64,000 bases of DNA. Origin: Streptomyces sp. NBC_01498 (GTDB lineage: Bacteria > Actinomycetota > Actinomycetes > Streptomycetales > Streptomycetaceae). The notes under the pieces were generated by a model, which was not told the DNA's origin, searched no databases, and saw only the letters and a list, made by a program, of their open reading frames with translations. Below, piece by piece: positions 37,901 to 46,490 of the stretch (positions are counted from its first letter, which is position 1; the number at the start of each line of letters is the position of its first letter). The translations under genes and the position numbers were made by a program. Location: contig NZ_CP109598.1 of assembly GCF_036327775.1 (NCBI RefSeq), positions 4,464,001 to 4,528,000 of the forward strand. Direction: 5' to 3'.

Positions 37901-40900
37901 CGCCACCACGGACACGGCTCTCGACCTCCCGGCCGACTCCACCCGCCCCGGTGATGTCGTCTCCGACAGCGCGACCGCCTACGACAGCACCACTTGGACG
38001 CCGTCCCAGCAGCCCACCAAGGGCGAGGCCCGCTGGACAGGCCGCGCCGCCTCGTACGGGAGCGACAACCAGCCGGCCTGGCAGAAGACGACGACGGTCA
38101 CCTATGACGCCCTCGGCCGCCCGCTCACCGTCAAGGACACCAACGACGCCACCACCTCCTCCACCACCTACACACCGGCCGCGACCGGGCCCCTGACCGC
38201 CGGCACCGTCACGAACGCCAAGTCCCACGCCACCACCACCCTGTTCGACTACGCGACCGCCGCCCCGCTGAAGGTCACCGCCCCGAACACCAGGATCACC
38301 GAGTCCACGTACGACGCGCTCGGCCGGATCAAGCAGGTCTGGCTGCCCAACAGCCTCAGGTCCGGGGGCAAGAGCCCCAACTACGTGTACGACTACGGGA
38401 TCACGGCGACCGATCCGCCCTGGGTGTCCACCGGGACCCTGCAAGGTGACGGAGCCGGCTACAACACCACGTTCGAGATCTACGACTCCCAACTGCGTCC
38501 GCGTCAGACCCAGTCACCGTCGCCACTCGGCGGCCGGGTGATCGGACTGACGATGTACGACGACCGGGGACTCGCGGTGTCCTCCCAGTCGGACATCTGG
38601 GACGACGAGACAGCGCCGACCTCCGTCATCGCCCAGACCGAAGGCGGTCAGGCTCCGGTACAGACCGACACCACCTACGACGGTGCCGAGCGCGCGACCA
38701 AGACAGTCACGGCGCACTTCGGGCAAGTCCGGTGGACCACCGACGCGACCTACACCGGTGACACCGTCACCACCACAGCCCCCGCCGGCGGCCAGGCCAC
38801 CGCCATGGTCACCGACGCCCTCGACCGGACCACACAGCGCCGCGAGTACGCGGGCACCCAACCGACCGGCAGCGACTTCACCACGACCGACTTCACGTAC
38901 GCCCCGGCCGGCCAGCAGGCCACCGTCACCGGTCCCGACCAGGCCAAGTGGACCTACACCTATGACCTGTTCGGCCGGAAGGCCACCGCGGCCGACCCCG
39001 ACTCGGGCACGTCCTCGACCAGTTACGACGCACTCGACCAGCCCGTCTCCACCACCGATGCCCGCGGCAAGACCCTGATGTCCGAGTACGACATCCTGGG
39101 GCGCCGGACCGGGTTGTGGGACGGCAGCAAGACGGACCCGGCCAAGCTCGCGGCCTGGACCTTCGACACCCTCCTCCAGGGCCAGGCCGACACGGCGGTG
39201 CGCTACGAAGGCGGCCTGACCGGCAAGGCGTACACCACCAAGGTCACCGCCTACGACCCGATGTACAACGTCACGGGCAGCCAGTTGACCCTGCCCGCCA
39301 CGGACCCGCTGGTCACCGGGGGAGTACCGGCCACCCTCAACTTCTCCACCGCCTACAACGTCGACGGCACCGTCCGCAGTTACACCCATCCGGCCGTGGG
39401 CGGGCTCCCGGTGGAAGGATTGTCCAACAAGTACAACGACCTGGGCCTCCAGACCACCGCGAGCGGCACCGGCGCCTACCTCACTGCCGCCGCCTACTCC
39501 GAGCTGGGCGACACACGCCAGCTCACCCTCGGCACCAACCAGAACCTCAACCAGACGTACGGGTACGAGCCCGGCACGCGCCGTCTGAAGACCTCGGTCG
39601 TCAGCGACACCCTGCATCCGGGCCGGACCCAGGACCTCACCTTCAACCAGGACGACGCCGGAAACATCACCTCGATCTTCGACGCCGCGACCCAGGGCAC
39701 GGGCGGCACGACGAAGACCGACAACCAGTGCTTCACCTACGACGGCCACCGCCGCCTCGTCGAGGCCTGGACGCCGCGAACTCCCGACTGCGCCACCACC
39801 GGCCGCACCACGGCCAACCTCGACAGCGCGGCTCCCTACTGGTCCAGCTACACCTACACGCAGGGTGGCCAGCGCAAGACCGAGACTAAGCACGCCTCCG
39901 CGGGCAACAGCACCACGACGTACGCCTACGGCACGTCGACCGGTCAGCCGCACCCGCTCACCGGGACCACCGGGGCGAAGACAGGCACGTACACCTACGA
40001 CAAGACCGGCGGTACCACCAGCCGCCCCGGTGTCCAGGCCCAGCAGACCCTGACGTGGAACAGCGAAGGCAAACTCGCCACGACAGCGGAACCCGTGGCG
40101 GGCACCAAGCCGGCCACCGGCACCAGCTATCTCTACGACGCAGACGGCGAACTCCTCATCAGCCGCAACACCACGGGCGACGGGGACACCGTCCTCTACC
40201 TCGGTGACGGCAGCGAGGTCCGGCTCACCACCCAGGGAACGACCAAGACCCTGGCAGGCACCCGCTACTACACGGCCGCGGGGAAGACCATCGCCGTCCG
40301 TACCGCGACTTTGGGCACGAGCGGCAGCAGACTCACCTTCCTCGCCGGCGATCACCACGGCACTTCCAGCCTCGCCATCGACGCCACCACCCTGGCGGTG
40401 ACCAAGCGCTACACGACCCCCTTCGGCGCCCCGCGCGGCAGCGCCGCCGGGACCTGGCCGGACGACAAGCTCTTCCTCGGCAAACCCGCCGACGCGGCGA
40501 CCGGCCTCACCCACATCGGCGCCCGCGAATACGACCCGGGCATCGGCCAGTTCATCAGCGTCGACCCACTCCTCTCCCTCGACCAACACCAGTCCTTCAA
40601 CGGATACTCCTACGCAAACAACCGCCCCCCGACCGGCAGCGACCCCAGCGGCCTTCGAGACCCGGGCGGCGCACAGTGCGGCATCATCTCGCCCTGCACG
40701 GGTGGTGGCCCTGAATGGCAACCCAGCCCCGGCTCCGGCGGTGGAGGGGGCGGCGGTGGTGGTGGCGGCAAGGGCGGAAGCGGCGGCACCGCAACCACAC
40801 CCAGCAACTCAAAACCAACACCCTCACCGAGCCCCGGCCCGGCTCCCTACATAACGGGCCCCGCTGAAGTGCCGTTCTTCTTCCAATTGGTCGCCGCGCT

Positions 40901-41837
40901 TGTTCTGCCGGACCCCGAGGCATGGGGGAACTGCATCGATTCTCCCGGACTCACACTCGACTGTGGTTCGGCCGCAGGTGACATTCCCACTCCGTTCACC
41001 AAAGCCTTCAAGCTGCTCAAGCTCAAGAAGGTCGACAACGCCGTCGACGCCGCCAAGAAGAAGCCACGCGGCTGCAAATGCTTCCTGGCCGGCACCGACG
41101 TACTCATGGCAGACGGAAAAACCAAAGACATCGAGGAAGTCAAGCTCGGTGACAAGGTACAGGCCACAGACCCGGAAACAGGCGAGGCAGGCGCTCGAGA
41201 AGTGACCCGCCTCATCGTCACCGAGGATGACAAGCGCTTCAACACGCTGTCCGTCGCGACCGACAGAGGCATCGAAACACTCACCGCGACCCACGAGCAC
41301 CCCTTCTGGTCCCCCTCGGAGAACCGCTGGGTCGAAGCTGGCCAACTGAAACCGGCCATGACCCTGCTCACCGACGACGGCACCACCGTCATCGTGACCG
41401 CGAACCGCGCCTACGCCAAGCACGCGCGCACATACAACCTGACCGTGGACGACCTCCATACGTACTATGTGCTGGCGGGTGAGACGCCGGTACTCGTTCA
41501 CAACAGCAACTGCACAAATTGGGCCGCCAATAGCGTGAAGACATGGGGGCACACATTCAAGACTCATGGTGCCGGAGCGAAGAACACGAAGGCTCTGACC
41601 GATCGCGCTCGTAGTACCGGGAATCAGCAGGGTCAATGGCTGGATAATGACGGCGCTGCAGAGTTCTTGAAGGGACTCCATGTCGAAGGGGCCGGTCCCA
41701 GGTCGGTGCGCATTCCGGATGGGTTGGGGCAGGTAATCATGCCGGATGGGAGTATCGTCCAAGCGCGGGCAGCTACCATCGTCCCGAGTCCAAATGGACT
41801 GTACAAGACGGGATTCCCGATTATTGGCCCGAACTAG
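34974..41837 (+). CDS. RHS-repeat polymorphic toxin with HINT pretoxin domain and toxin tail 1
   Basis: The 2287-residue protein has a Sec signal (IAVVTGIALMPGLLTPVVFA), an SpvB/TcdB-like N-terminal region (PDLSISYDSGSVDGR), many RHS/YD repeats (STYDALGRIKQ, TYDLFGRKA, SEYDILGRRT), and the RHS core end YDPGIGQFISVDPL to GYSYANN (about residues 1850-1880). A Pro/Ser segment and poly-Gly linker follow. Residues about 2030-2177 are a HINT domain (CKCFLAGTDVLMADG, ATHEHPFW, YNLTVDDLHTYYVLAG, VLVHN). Cleavage at VHN would free the last ~108 residues (GHTFKTHG, LTDRARS, GQWLDNDGAAEFL), a toxin of unassigned family, perhaps an RNase. ATG 34974 follows GGGGAG. Immunity gene 41850 follows. Confidence 0.92.
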   Translation: MRGKHGTADGGRPRVRAWMSRIAVVTGIALMPGLLTPVVFADDPAPLGAPKLSAPKAAEVTPFTAKVNKKQAALMKKAADTHRKDTARAKHDRATTVTWPSAGSATLTPSGTAAAKTVVGGLPLSLAAPLTAAKKQTPVTGAVKVAVLDRGQSAKMGIKGVALTVTGPARGGSAQLALNYEKFASAYGANWAGRLQLQQLPECALTDPTAAKCRTRTPLDFTNDRAHSSVTAPVTFAPAAPSGPRTMVLALAAGSESGAGDYKATPLAASSTWEAGGSSGTFTWSYPLRTPPAAAGPAPDLSISYDSGSVDGRTASTNNQGTAIGEGFDITSSYIERKYGSCDDDGQDDKFDQCWKYDNATVVLNGQASELVKQDGDGGAPGGADEAGVWRLKNDQAATVVHSIGAENGDDNGEYWTIITGEGTKYVFGLNKLVGAPADQRTDSVWTVPVFGDDSGEPGYTSGSSFSGRDKKQAWRWNLDYVEDTHANAMSYWYAAETNHYDKLGDDNTGTAYTRGGWLKEIRYGQRANALFSGSPAASNKVVFSYKERCVATGTGCDSLTEDTRDNWPDVPLDAVCKEGDECTGNVSPSFFTRKRMTEVSTYAWKATAATPDFYPVDTWALKQQYLDPGDTGDSADQSLWLDEIRHTGRNGTETALPPVTFTHEFLANRVDGNSDDILPLHRPRLYTITSETGAQSVVNYLPADCAAGQTKPAVDTNTKRCYPVYWSPNGEETPVLDWFQKYPVEAVTTTDPHGGSEAVEHTYTYAGGGAWHYNDDPMTKEKERTWSIWRGFGQVTHITGRPGRTQSKTVTVYMRGMNGDRVLGADGKTPHATDRKSVTVTGIKAAGIADTDQYAGLTRESVTYNGAQEVSGRISDPWSKKTATQHKSYADTEAYFVRVAATHDRTNITTSGTPRDRVRSTVTAYDDYGMSETVEDKGDNAVTGDETCTRTWYARNDTAGINNLVSRTRTVAKPCATTDTALDLPADSTRPGDVVSDSATAYDSTTWTPSQQPTKGEARWTGRAASYGSDNQPAWQKTTTVTYDALGRPLTVKDTNDATTSSTTYTPAATGPLTAGTVTNAKSHATTTLFDYATAAPLKVTAPNTRITESTYDALGRIKQVWLPNSLRSGGKSPNYVYDYGITATDPPWVSTGTLQGDGAGYNTTFEIYDSQLRPRQTQSPSPLGGRVIGLTMYDDRGLAVSSQSDIWDDETAPTSVIAQTEGGQAPVQTDTTYDGAERATKTVTAHFGQVRWTTDATYTGDTVTTTAPAGGQATAMVTDALDRTTQRREYAGTQPTGSDFTTTDFTYAPAGQQATVTGPDQAKWTYTYDLFGRKATAADPDSGTSSTSYDALDQPVSTTDARGKTLMSEYDILGRRTGLWDGSKTDPAKLAAWTFDTLLQGQADTAVRYEGGLTGKAYTTKVTAYDPMYNVTGSQLTLPATDPLVTGGVPATLNFSTAYNVDGTVRSYTHPAVGGLPVEGLSNKYNDLGLQTTASGTGAYLTAAAYSELGDTRQLTLGTNQNLNQTYGYEPGTRRLKTSVVSDTLHPGRTQDLTFNQDDAGNITSIFDAATQGTGGTTKTDNQCFTYDGHRRLVEAWTPRTPDCATTGRTTANLDSAAPYWSSYTYTQGGQRKTETKHASAGNSTTTYAYGTSTGQPHPLTGTTGAKTGTYTYDKTGGTTSRPGVQAQQTLTWNSEGKLATTAEPVAGTKPATGTSYLYDADGELLISRNTTGDGDTVLYLGDGSEVRLTTQGTTKTLAGTRYYTAAGKTIAVRTATLGTSGSRLTFLAGDHHGTSSLAIDATTLAVTKRYTTPFGAPRGSAAGTWPDDKLFLGKPADAATGLTHIGAREYDPGIGQFISVDPLLSLDQHQSFNGYSYANNRPPTGSDPSGLRDPGGAQCGIISPCTGGGPEWQPSPGSGGGGGGGGGGGKGGSGGTATTPSNSKPTPSPSPGPAPYITGPAEVPFFFQLVAALVLPDPEAWGNCIDSPGLTLDCGSAAGDIPTPFTKAFKLLKLKKVDNAVDAAKKKPRGCKCFLAGTDVLMADGKTKDIEEVKLGDKVQATDPETGEAGAREVTRLIVTEDDKRFNTLSVATDRGIETLTATHEHPFWSPSENRWVEAGQLKPAMTLLTDDGTTVIVTANRAYAKHARTYNLTVDDLHTYYVLAGETPVLVHNSNCTNWAANSVKTWGHTFKTHGAGAKNTKALTDRARSTGNQQGQWLDNDGAAEFLKGLHVEGAGPRSVRIPDGLGQVIMPDGSIVQARAATIVPSPNGLYKTGFPIIGPN
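41454..41479 (+). other. Recombination core A (attL-like) in the HINT-toxin junction of rhs
   Basis: CGTACTA (41461-41467) is followed by TGTGCTGGCGGG (41468-41479). The left neighbour CTCCATA is normal HINT coding sequence, unlike cores B-D. In frame it reads HTYYVLAG, just before PVLVHN. The same 20 bases ACGTACTATGTGCTGGCGGG occur at B, C and D. The interpretation as a tyrosine-recombinase site is inferred from the layout. Confidence 0.7.
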
Positions 41838-41849
41838 GAGGCTGGAGAG

Positions 41850-42356
41850 ATGACCTTCTCTGTGTCGTTCAATCCGGCCGTGCAGTCTGGTGCTGCGGCT
41901 CCTGCTCTAGCGAGTCTGGAGCCGGGTGACGATTACGAAACCCTCGTCATGGAGGCGTGTAGCGCCCTCTCCGATGCTGGAGGCGGCAGATTCCACATTG
42001 GCGGTTTCGGGAACGATGAGTGGCCGCTCGATGTCGGGTATGACTTGTCTGCCTTCATGGAGCAGTTCCCGTCGCTGATGGCGAGTGTGCGTGAACGTCG
42101 CGAAGTCGAGGTGGATCTTTACTCGCAGGGTATCGAGAGGACTTTGACCTTCCGTCCAAGCGAGGACCTGGTGATGATTCACTGCGAGTCGCGGACCAAT
42201 TGGGTTCCAAACCCAGAGTTCGAGAGCATTGCGCAAAGTGAGCTAGTCGCGATGCTCTCGAAATTGGCCGAAGACTTCGCACGGGGGTTGAAGGCGATTA
42301 AGTTCGACCTGTCGGAGGCCGCACCATTCGATCGTTGGCTGGAGGGTGAGGTGTAG
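41850..42356 (+). CDS. Putative immunity protein 1
   Basis: This 168-residue protein starts 12 bp after the toxin stop, at an ATG preceded by AGGAGG. It has no signal peptide or membrane segment and is acidic (many Glu/Asp), as is common for cytoplasmic immunity proteins. No family was recognised (VDLYSQGIERTLTFRPSEDLVMIHCESR is quoted only in part: LTFRPSEDLVMIH). Its role is inferred from its place after the toxin tail. Base use is visibly less G+C-rich than the flanking chromosome. Confidence 0.75.
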   Translation: MTFSVSFNPAVQSGAAAPALASLEPGDDYETLVMEACSALSDAGGGRFHIGGFGNDEWPLDVGYDLSAFMEQFPSLMASVRERREVEVDLYSQGIERTLTFRPSEDLVMIHCESRTNWVPNPEFESIAQSELVAMLSKLAEDFARGLKAIKFDLSEAAPFDRWLEGEV

Positions 42357-42406
42357 CCTCACGGCCCGATCCTGCAATCCACGTGTTGGATAGCAGTAGC
42401 AAAATT

Positions 42407-42439
42407 GAAGCCCCGCCAGGTGTGTCCTGGCGGGGCTTC
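42407..42439 (+). terminator. Terminator of toxin-immunity cassette 1
   Basis: GAAGCCCCGCCAGG and CCTGGCGGGGCTTC form a perfect 14-bp stem with loop TGTGT, 50 bp after the immunity stop. Confidence 0.85.
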
Positions 42440-42448
42440 TGCGGTGAG

Positions 42449-42469
42449 TGACGGCAGTAGTTGACGGCA
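42449..42469. repeat. Integrase arm-type repeats, left end of element 1
   Basis: TGACGGCA occurs at 42449-42456 and 42462-42469, just outside the integrase 3' end. The same octamer is found after cassettes 2, 3 and 4 (48753, 52578 and 52590, 54454) and at the far ends (47717, 51308, 53498). That placement fits arm-binding sites of a tyrosine integrase. Confidence 0.6.
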
Positions 42470-42472
42470 ACG

Positions 42473-43780
42473 TCAGTGGACGGTGGCTCCGCACAGCGGC
42501 GGGTCATCGCCGTTGTCGCGGGTCGACTCGTCGTTGCCAGGGATGTCAAGGGCGGTGCCGAGGGTGTCTATGGCCTGGCGCTGGAGGCGGAGTCGCACAT
42601 GGGCGTAGACGGTGGCGGTGACGCCGATGTGGGCGTGGCCGAGGAGTTCCTTGATCACGACGAGTTCGACGCCCTGTTCCAGGAGCAGGGTGGCGGTGGA
42701 GTGTCTGAGGTCGTGGAAGCGGATGCGGCGGAGGCCGGCCTTACGGAGGAGTGTGGTGAAGGTCCGGGTGAGGTTGGTCGGGTCGATCGCTCTTCCCTGC
42801 GGCGTGGTGAACACGTACCCGTTGTGCTGCCACTCGGCGCCCGCCGTGTCACGGTCGCTCTGCTGCTCTTCGTGGCGGTGCTTCAGCGACTGGATGCAGC
42901 GGTCAGGGAGGGCGATGCGGCGCTCGGAGGCCCGAGTCTTGGTTGGCAAAGCGGTGAGGCCGTCTGTGTTGGTGCGCTGCAATGTTCGGCGGATGGCAGC
43001 GGTGCCCCGGTCAAGGTTGAGGTCTTCCCAGCGGAGACCGAGGAGTTCACCCTTGCGGAGCCCGGTGTGGAGAGCGAGTTCGAACAGGGCGTGCAGCCGG
43101 TGTTCGTTCGCGGCGGCGAGGAAATGGCGGGCTTCTTCAGCGGTGAGTGGTTCGAAGCGTCGGGGCCGAGGCGTGCCGGTGCGGACGTTGCGGGCGACGT
43201 TGCGCGGGATCTCCTCCTCGCGCACGGCGTGTTCCAGGGCGGACTTGAGGACGGAGTGGATGTAGGTCAGCGTCAGCGGCGAGAGCCGTTTGGAGCAGCA
43301 TGTTCCGGTGGCGCAGCAACGGGGTTGATCGCGGCCGGCGTCGATGCTGCGGGCACAGCACTGGCAGGTGGTGCGGAGTTGGTTGAGCCAGGTGCGGACG
43401 TCCCTGGCGGTGAGCTTGGCGAGCTTCTTCTTGCCCAGGCCGGGGATGAGGTAGTTGTTCACGCAGGCGGTGTAGCGGGTGTGGGTGTTCTCGCGGAGGT
43501 GGTGGACGGCAACGGCCTTCAGCCAGTACGTCAGGTACGCGGCTAGGCTGCCCTGCGCGGAGGGTACGGGGACCCCGCGGTTGCTGTTGGCGATCTTCTC
43601 GGTGAGCTTGGCCAGGGCTTCCTTGCGGGTGGTGCCGTAGACGCGGACGCGCTTGCGGGTGTTGCCGCGGGCGAGGACATATCCGGCGGCCTCCCAGCGG
43701 CTGTCCTTGCGCTGGTAGACGGTTCCGTCACCGTTGGCGCGGATACGGCGGGAGGCGGGGGTGTCGCGGGGTGTGGTCAT
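42473..43780 (-). CDS. Tyrosine-type integrase of element 1, intact
   Basis: The 435-residue protein has an N-terminal arm-binding part (GTVYQRKDSRWEAAGYV), a core-binding SAM-like domain (LRENTHTRYTACVNNYLIPGLG) with an unusual Cys-rich insert (CQCCARS, RCCATGTCCSKR) that could bind zinc, and the catalytic domain with HTGLRKGELLGLRW (first Arg), FHDLRHSTATLLL (HxxR), and LGHAHIGVTATVYAH (His and nucleophile Tyr). It would cut and join DNA at the CGTACTA core. It is the best preserved of four copies. The ATG overlaps the xis stop by one base. Confidence 0.93.
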   Translation of the reverse strand: MTTPRDTPASRRIRANGDGTVYQRKDSRWEAAGYVLARGNTRKRVRVYGTTRKEALAKLTEKIANSNRGVPVPSAQGSLAAYLTYWLKAVAVHHLRENTHTRYTACVNNYLIPGLGKKKLAKLTARDVRTWLNQLRTTCQCCARSIDAGRDQPRCCATGTCCSKRLSPLTLTYIHSVLKSALEHAVREEEIPRNVARNVRTGTPRPRRFEPLTAEEARHFLAAANEHRLHALFELALHTGLRKGELLGLRWEDLNLDRGTAAIRRTLQRTNTDGLTALPTKTRASERRIALPDRCIQSLKHRHEEQQSDRDTAGAEWQHNGYVFTTPQGRAIDPTNLTRTFTTLLRKAGLRRIRFHDLRHSTATLLLEQGVELVVIKELLGHAHIGVTATVYAHVRLRLQRQAIDTLGTALDIPGNDESTRDNGDDPPLCGATVH

Positions 43781-44007
43781 CAGGCGGCGGCTTCCTGTTC
43801 GAGGCGGGTGCGGATGAAGTCGGTGAGGGCGTGGGTGGGGATGCGGCGGGCGCGGCCGAGGGTGATCGAGGTGAGCTGGCCGGAGCGGAGCAGGTCGTAG
43901 ACGGCGGAACGGCCGAGCTGGAGGCGGGCCATCACCTGGGGCACCGTGAGCAGATCCAGCGCCGGTGCCACCTCCGTGCGGAGGACGGTGGGCGGGGGCG
44001 GGATCAT
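43780..44007 (-). CDS. Excisionase-like HTH protein of element 1
   Basis: The 75-residue protein has a MerR/excisionase-type helix-turn-helix: LLTVPQVMARLQLGRSAVYDLLRSGQL followed by a wing TLGRARRIPTHAL (helix core VPQVMARLQLGRSAVYDL). In pSAM2-type elements Xis directs the integrase to excise. Both start and stop overlap neighbours by 1 bp (rep-xis-int order, as in pSAM2), so the three are translationally coupled. Confidence 0.85.
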   Translation of the reverse strand: MIPPPPTVLRTEVAPALDLLTVPQVMARLQLGRSAVYDLLRSGQLTSITLGRARRIPTHALTDFIRTRLEQEAAA

Positions 44008-45338
44008 CAGCAGCCCCCTTCCGCGATGAACTGCCGTTCCAGTTCCTTGCGGTGCCACACGCCGGCCGCGAGGAGCGCGGCGCCGGGGCTGTAGCCCGAG
44101 CCCAGGTAGTCCCACCGACCGACGACGAGCGTGGTCGTCGGGTCCGGCTCGGGCAGGCCGGTGTGGGTGCGGGCCTGTTCGGTGCGCCAGGCGCGGCGGG
44201 CGTCGCGCAGCGCGCCGAGGGTGGTGGAGTAGCTGCGGGACTTGGTGGAGAAGTGGCCCCGGAAGCCGAGCATGTGCGCCCACTTCCAGAGCTTGAGATC
44301 GGCGAACTCCGGCAGCTTTCCCAGCTCCCAGCAGGTGCGGATCATCTGCCGCACGTGCCGGGCGACGGCGAGCCGGGGCAACGGCCGGGCCTGCCCGGTG
44401 CCGCCGCAGGCGGTGCACGGGAGCGGGGTCCCGTGGGGGAGGACGGTGGCGCCGCGTCCCTGGCAGGGGCGGCAGAACAGGGCGCGGTCGAGGGTGCCGG
44501 AGGCGTCGGCGGACTTGGTGGCGTATTTCGCCACGTAGGCGGCCACGGCCTGGTCGGTGAGTTCGGCGTCGGTGCCGAAGGAGGCGATCTCGCGCACGTC
44601 GAACTGTTCGCCCCAGCCGAGTTCGCGTTCCCCGACCGCATCCGAGGCGACCGTGACGCGGACCCGCGCGGCGGCGGCGCGGGCGGCCTTGGTGAGTACG
44701 GCGACGGTGGCGTACGGCGGCGGGGGCTGGCTGCTGCCGTCCGGGCCGTCGAGTCGGATGACGGCGTGGAAGTGGACCAGACCGCGCTGCTGGTACTCGG
44801 CGACCTTGGCGAAGGACACCCGCAGGACCGCGCGGGCCGCCTTCTGGGTCATGCCGAGCCCGGCGGCGATCTCGCGGCGCAGGTAGGTGGTGAAGCGGGC
44901 CCACAGCGTGGAGGCGTAGGCGTTGAACAAGACCGCGCCTTCGTAGTCGTACGTCGCGGGGTTCAGCGGCGTCCCGATCAGGGCGTCGTTAAGTTCGTGG
45001 AGCTTGCGGCAGCGGCAGGGCCGGATGTCGCCGCCGGGGGTGGTGAGGCGGTTGTGGACGGGGCCGAAGGATGGCGGGGTGAGAGTGACGAAGACGCGGG
45101 GGTGGGTGCGGACGGCGTCGGGCACGGTCTTGCCGCCGGAGAGGCCGGCGCGGATGAGGTGGTAGGTGTCGGCGGCGTAGAGGCGGGAGCAGGCCGGGCA
45201 ACGGGAGGCGCGGCGGTTGCCGCACGTGGTGAGCAGGCTGCCTGTGGGCTCGTCGGAGGAGGCGTAGGAACGCAGGGCCTCGCCGGTCGTGGTGTCGGCG
45301 GTGGTGGTGTGGCACAGGCGAGCGCCTTCCGGCCGCAC
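44007..45338 (-). pseudogene. RepSA-like replication initiator, N-terminus missing
   Basis: The protein resembles the rolling-circle replication initiators of actinomycete integrative elements (RepSA type): CGNRRASRCPACSRLYAADTYHLIRAGL, RVFVTLTPPSFGPVH, GLVHFHAVIRLDG (HUH-like His pair; two-residue spacing), YVAKYATKSADASGTLDRA and FRGHFSTKSRSYSTTLGALR (quoted by parts). Homologues carry another ~50 residues before this start. Here the match stops at about 45315, exactly where a truncated GntR gene on the other strand begins, so the 5' end seems lost in a deletion. GTG 45338 could still give a product. Confidence 0.75.
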
Positions 45339-45919
45339 GCGAACTGCAACGACGCTTCGGCATCGCCAGCTCCACGGTCCAAAACGCCCTGCGGCTCCTC
45401 AAGCGCGAGGGGCTGATCTACTCCGTCCTCGGCAGGGGCAGCTACGTCCGCACGCAGGAGACACCGGCCGAAGGGGAGCCGGAGACCCCAGCGGCAAACG
45501 ACGGGGCTGATCCCGGCGAGTCCGATCCCGCGTACACAGGCCTCGGGGATCGTCAGCGCGGATCGCAGACCGCCACCAGCCCCGCTGACGATCCCCGCCC
45601 CCCATATGTGCGGACTGCGAACACGCTCCGCAAGCAGATCCAGGACGGCCAGCTCGCACCCGGTGCCAAGCTGCCGCCTGCCCGCGAAATGCAGGAACAG
45701 TTCGGCATCGCCAACTCCACCGCGCAGAACGCCTTGCGGGTCCTCAAGGAGGAAGGGCTGATCTACTCCGTGCAAGGCCGAGGCGTCTTCGTCCGCGAAC
45801 TCAGCCCGCGCGATCAGCTCCTCAACCGTTACAACGAGATGCTCGACGAGAGCATCGCCCAGCGCCAGGCGGACGAGGAAGCAGTACGGCTCAGCGGCAA
45901 GTCCGATGAAGAGGCGTAA
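45315..45919 (+). pseudogene. GntR-type double winged-helix regulator (KorSA-like), N-terminus missing
   Basis: In one frame the sequence reads GERLPAARELQRRFGIASST and RLLKREGLIYSVLGRGSYVR, then a disordered linker, then a second wing-helix APGAKLPPAREMQEQFGIAN and RVLKEEGLIYSVQGRGVFVR. The first HTH has lost its first ~20 residues at the junction with rep. GTG 45608 could start a shorter 103-residue protein with the second domain only, but no good RBS is seen. In pSAM2 a GntR protein (KorSA) represses the transfer gene, and a similar role is inferred. Confidence 0.7.
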
Positions 45920-45992
45920 AGGACCGGCTCCGCGTCCGGCTCGCGGTCGGGCTGGATACTCCAGGTCTCGTAGCGCAGGACCGAGCGAGGGG

Positions 45993-46235
45993 TCACCGTC
46001 CCCACCTCCGGTTGGCCACGGCCACCTTCGCGCTCAACTCCTCCGTCGGAGTCGGCGAACGTACGTCTTCGGGTGGCACGTCCCACTCCCGCCCACCGCG
46101 CGGCGGCCGAAGCTGCACGTACGTCCCCACATGCCCCATCACCACGCCCACCTTGCCGCTCCGCCGGTCGACCACCAGGGCGCCGGCATCGGGCGAGACG
46201 GTGTGCCCGTCGGCATCAGGGGTGGGGACCGTCAT
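45993..46235 (-). CDS. Small conserved Streptomyces protein, 80 residues
   Basis: MTVPTPDADG is followed by AGALVVDRRSGKVGVVMGHVG, YVQLRPPRGGREWDVPPEDVR and LSAKVAVANRRWGR. This type of short protein (a beta-rich ALVVD...GxVMGH...LRPxGGGxEW core) is frequent near XRE or mobile loci in Streptomyces and has no known function. An in-frame upstream ATG would add about 20 residues. It is divergent from the XRE gene. Confidence 0.65.
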   Translation of the reverse strand: MTVPTPDADGHTVSPDAGALVVDRRSGKVGVVMGHVGTYVQLRPPRGGREWDVPPEDVRSPTPTEELSAKVAVANRRWGR

Positions 46236-46490
46236 CGGGACCACCCCGGCGAGGCGGTCCGCGACCGGGCGTCCAGTCGCAGGGCGGGAACACATGGGGT
46301 GGCGCTCATTCGCACGGTGACGCTCCTCGGCGGCGTTGATGCGTGCCCCTGGGCCTGTTGGTGCCGCAGGGTCGGCACCGATCCTTACGCCGGTCACCGG
46401 GACGAAGGAACCTCCACCAAACCCCACTTCAGGACGTCCCACGCCGTGTAGAACGTCCCTGGTGCCGTCCTGAGACGAAGGGGGAGACTC

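Noticed and set aside
34875-38492. A 1205-residue open frame antisense to rhs
   Set aside because: Low-complexity Gly/Val/Arg composition; the plus frame has clear RHS repeats and a good RBS.
43965-45416. A 483-residue plus-strand frame over xis and rep
   Set aside because: Composition is Gly/Ala/Glu-rich with no motif; the opposite frame carries clear Rep and excisionase motifs.
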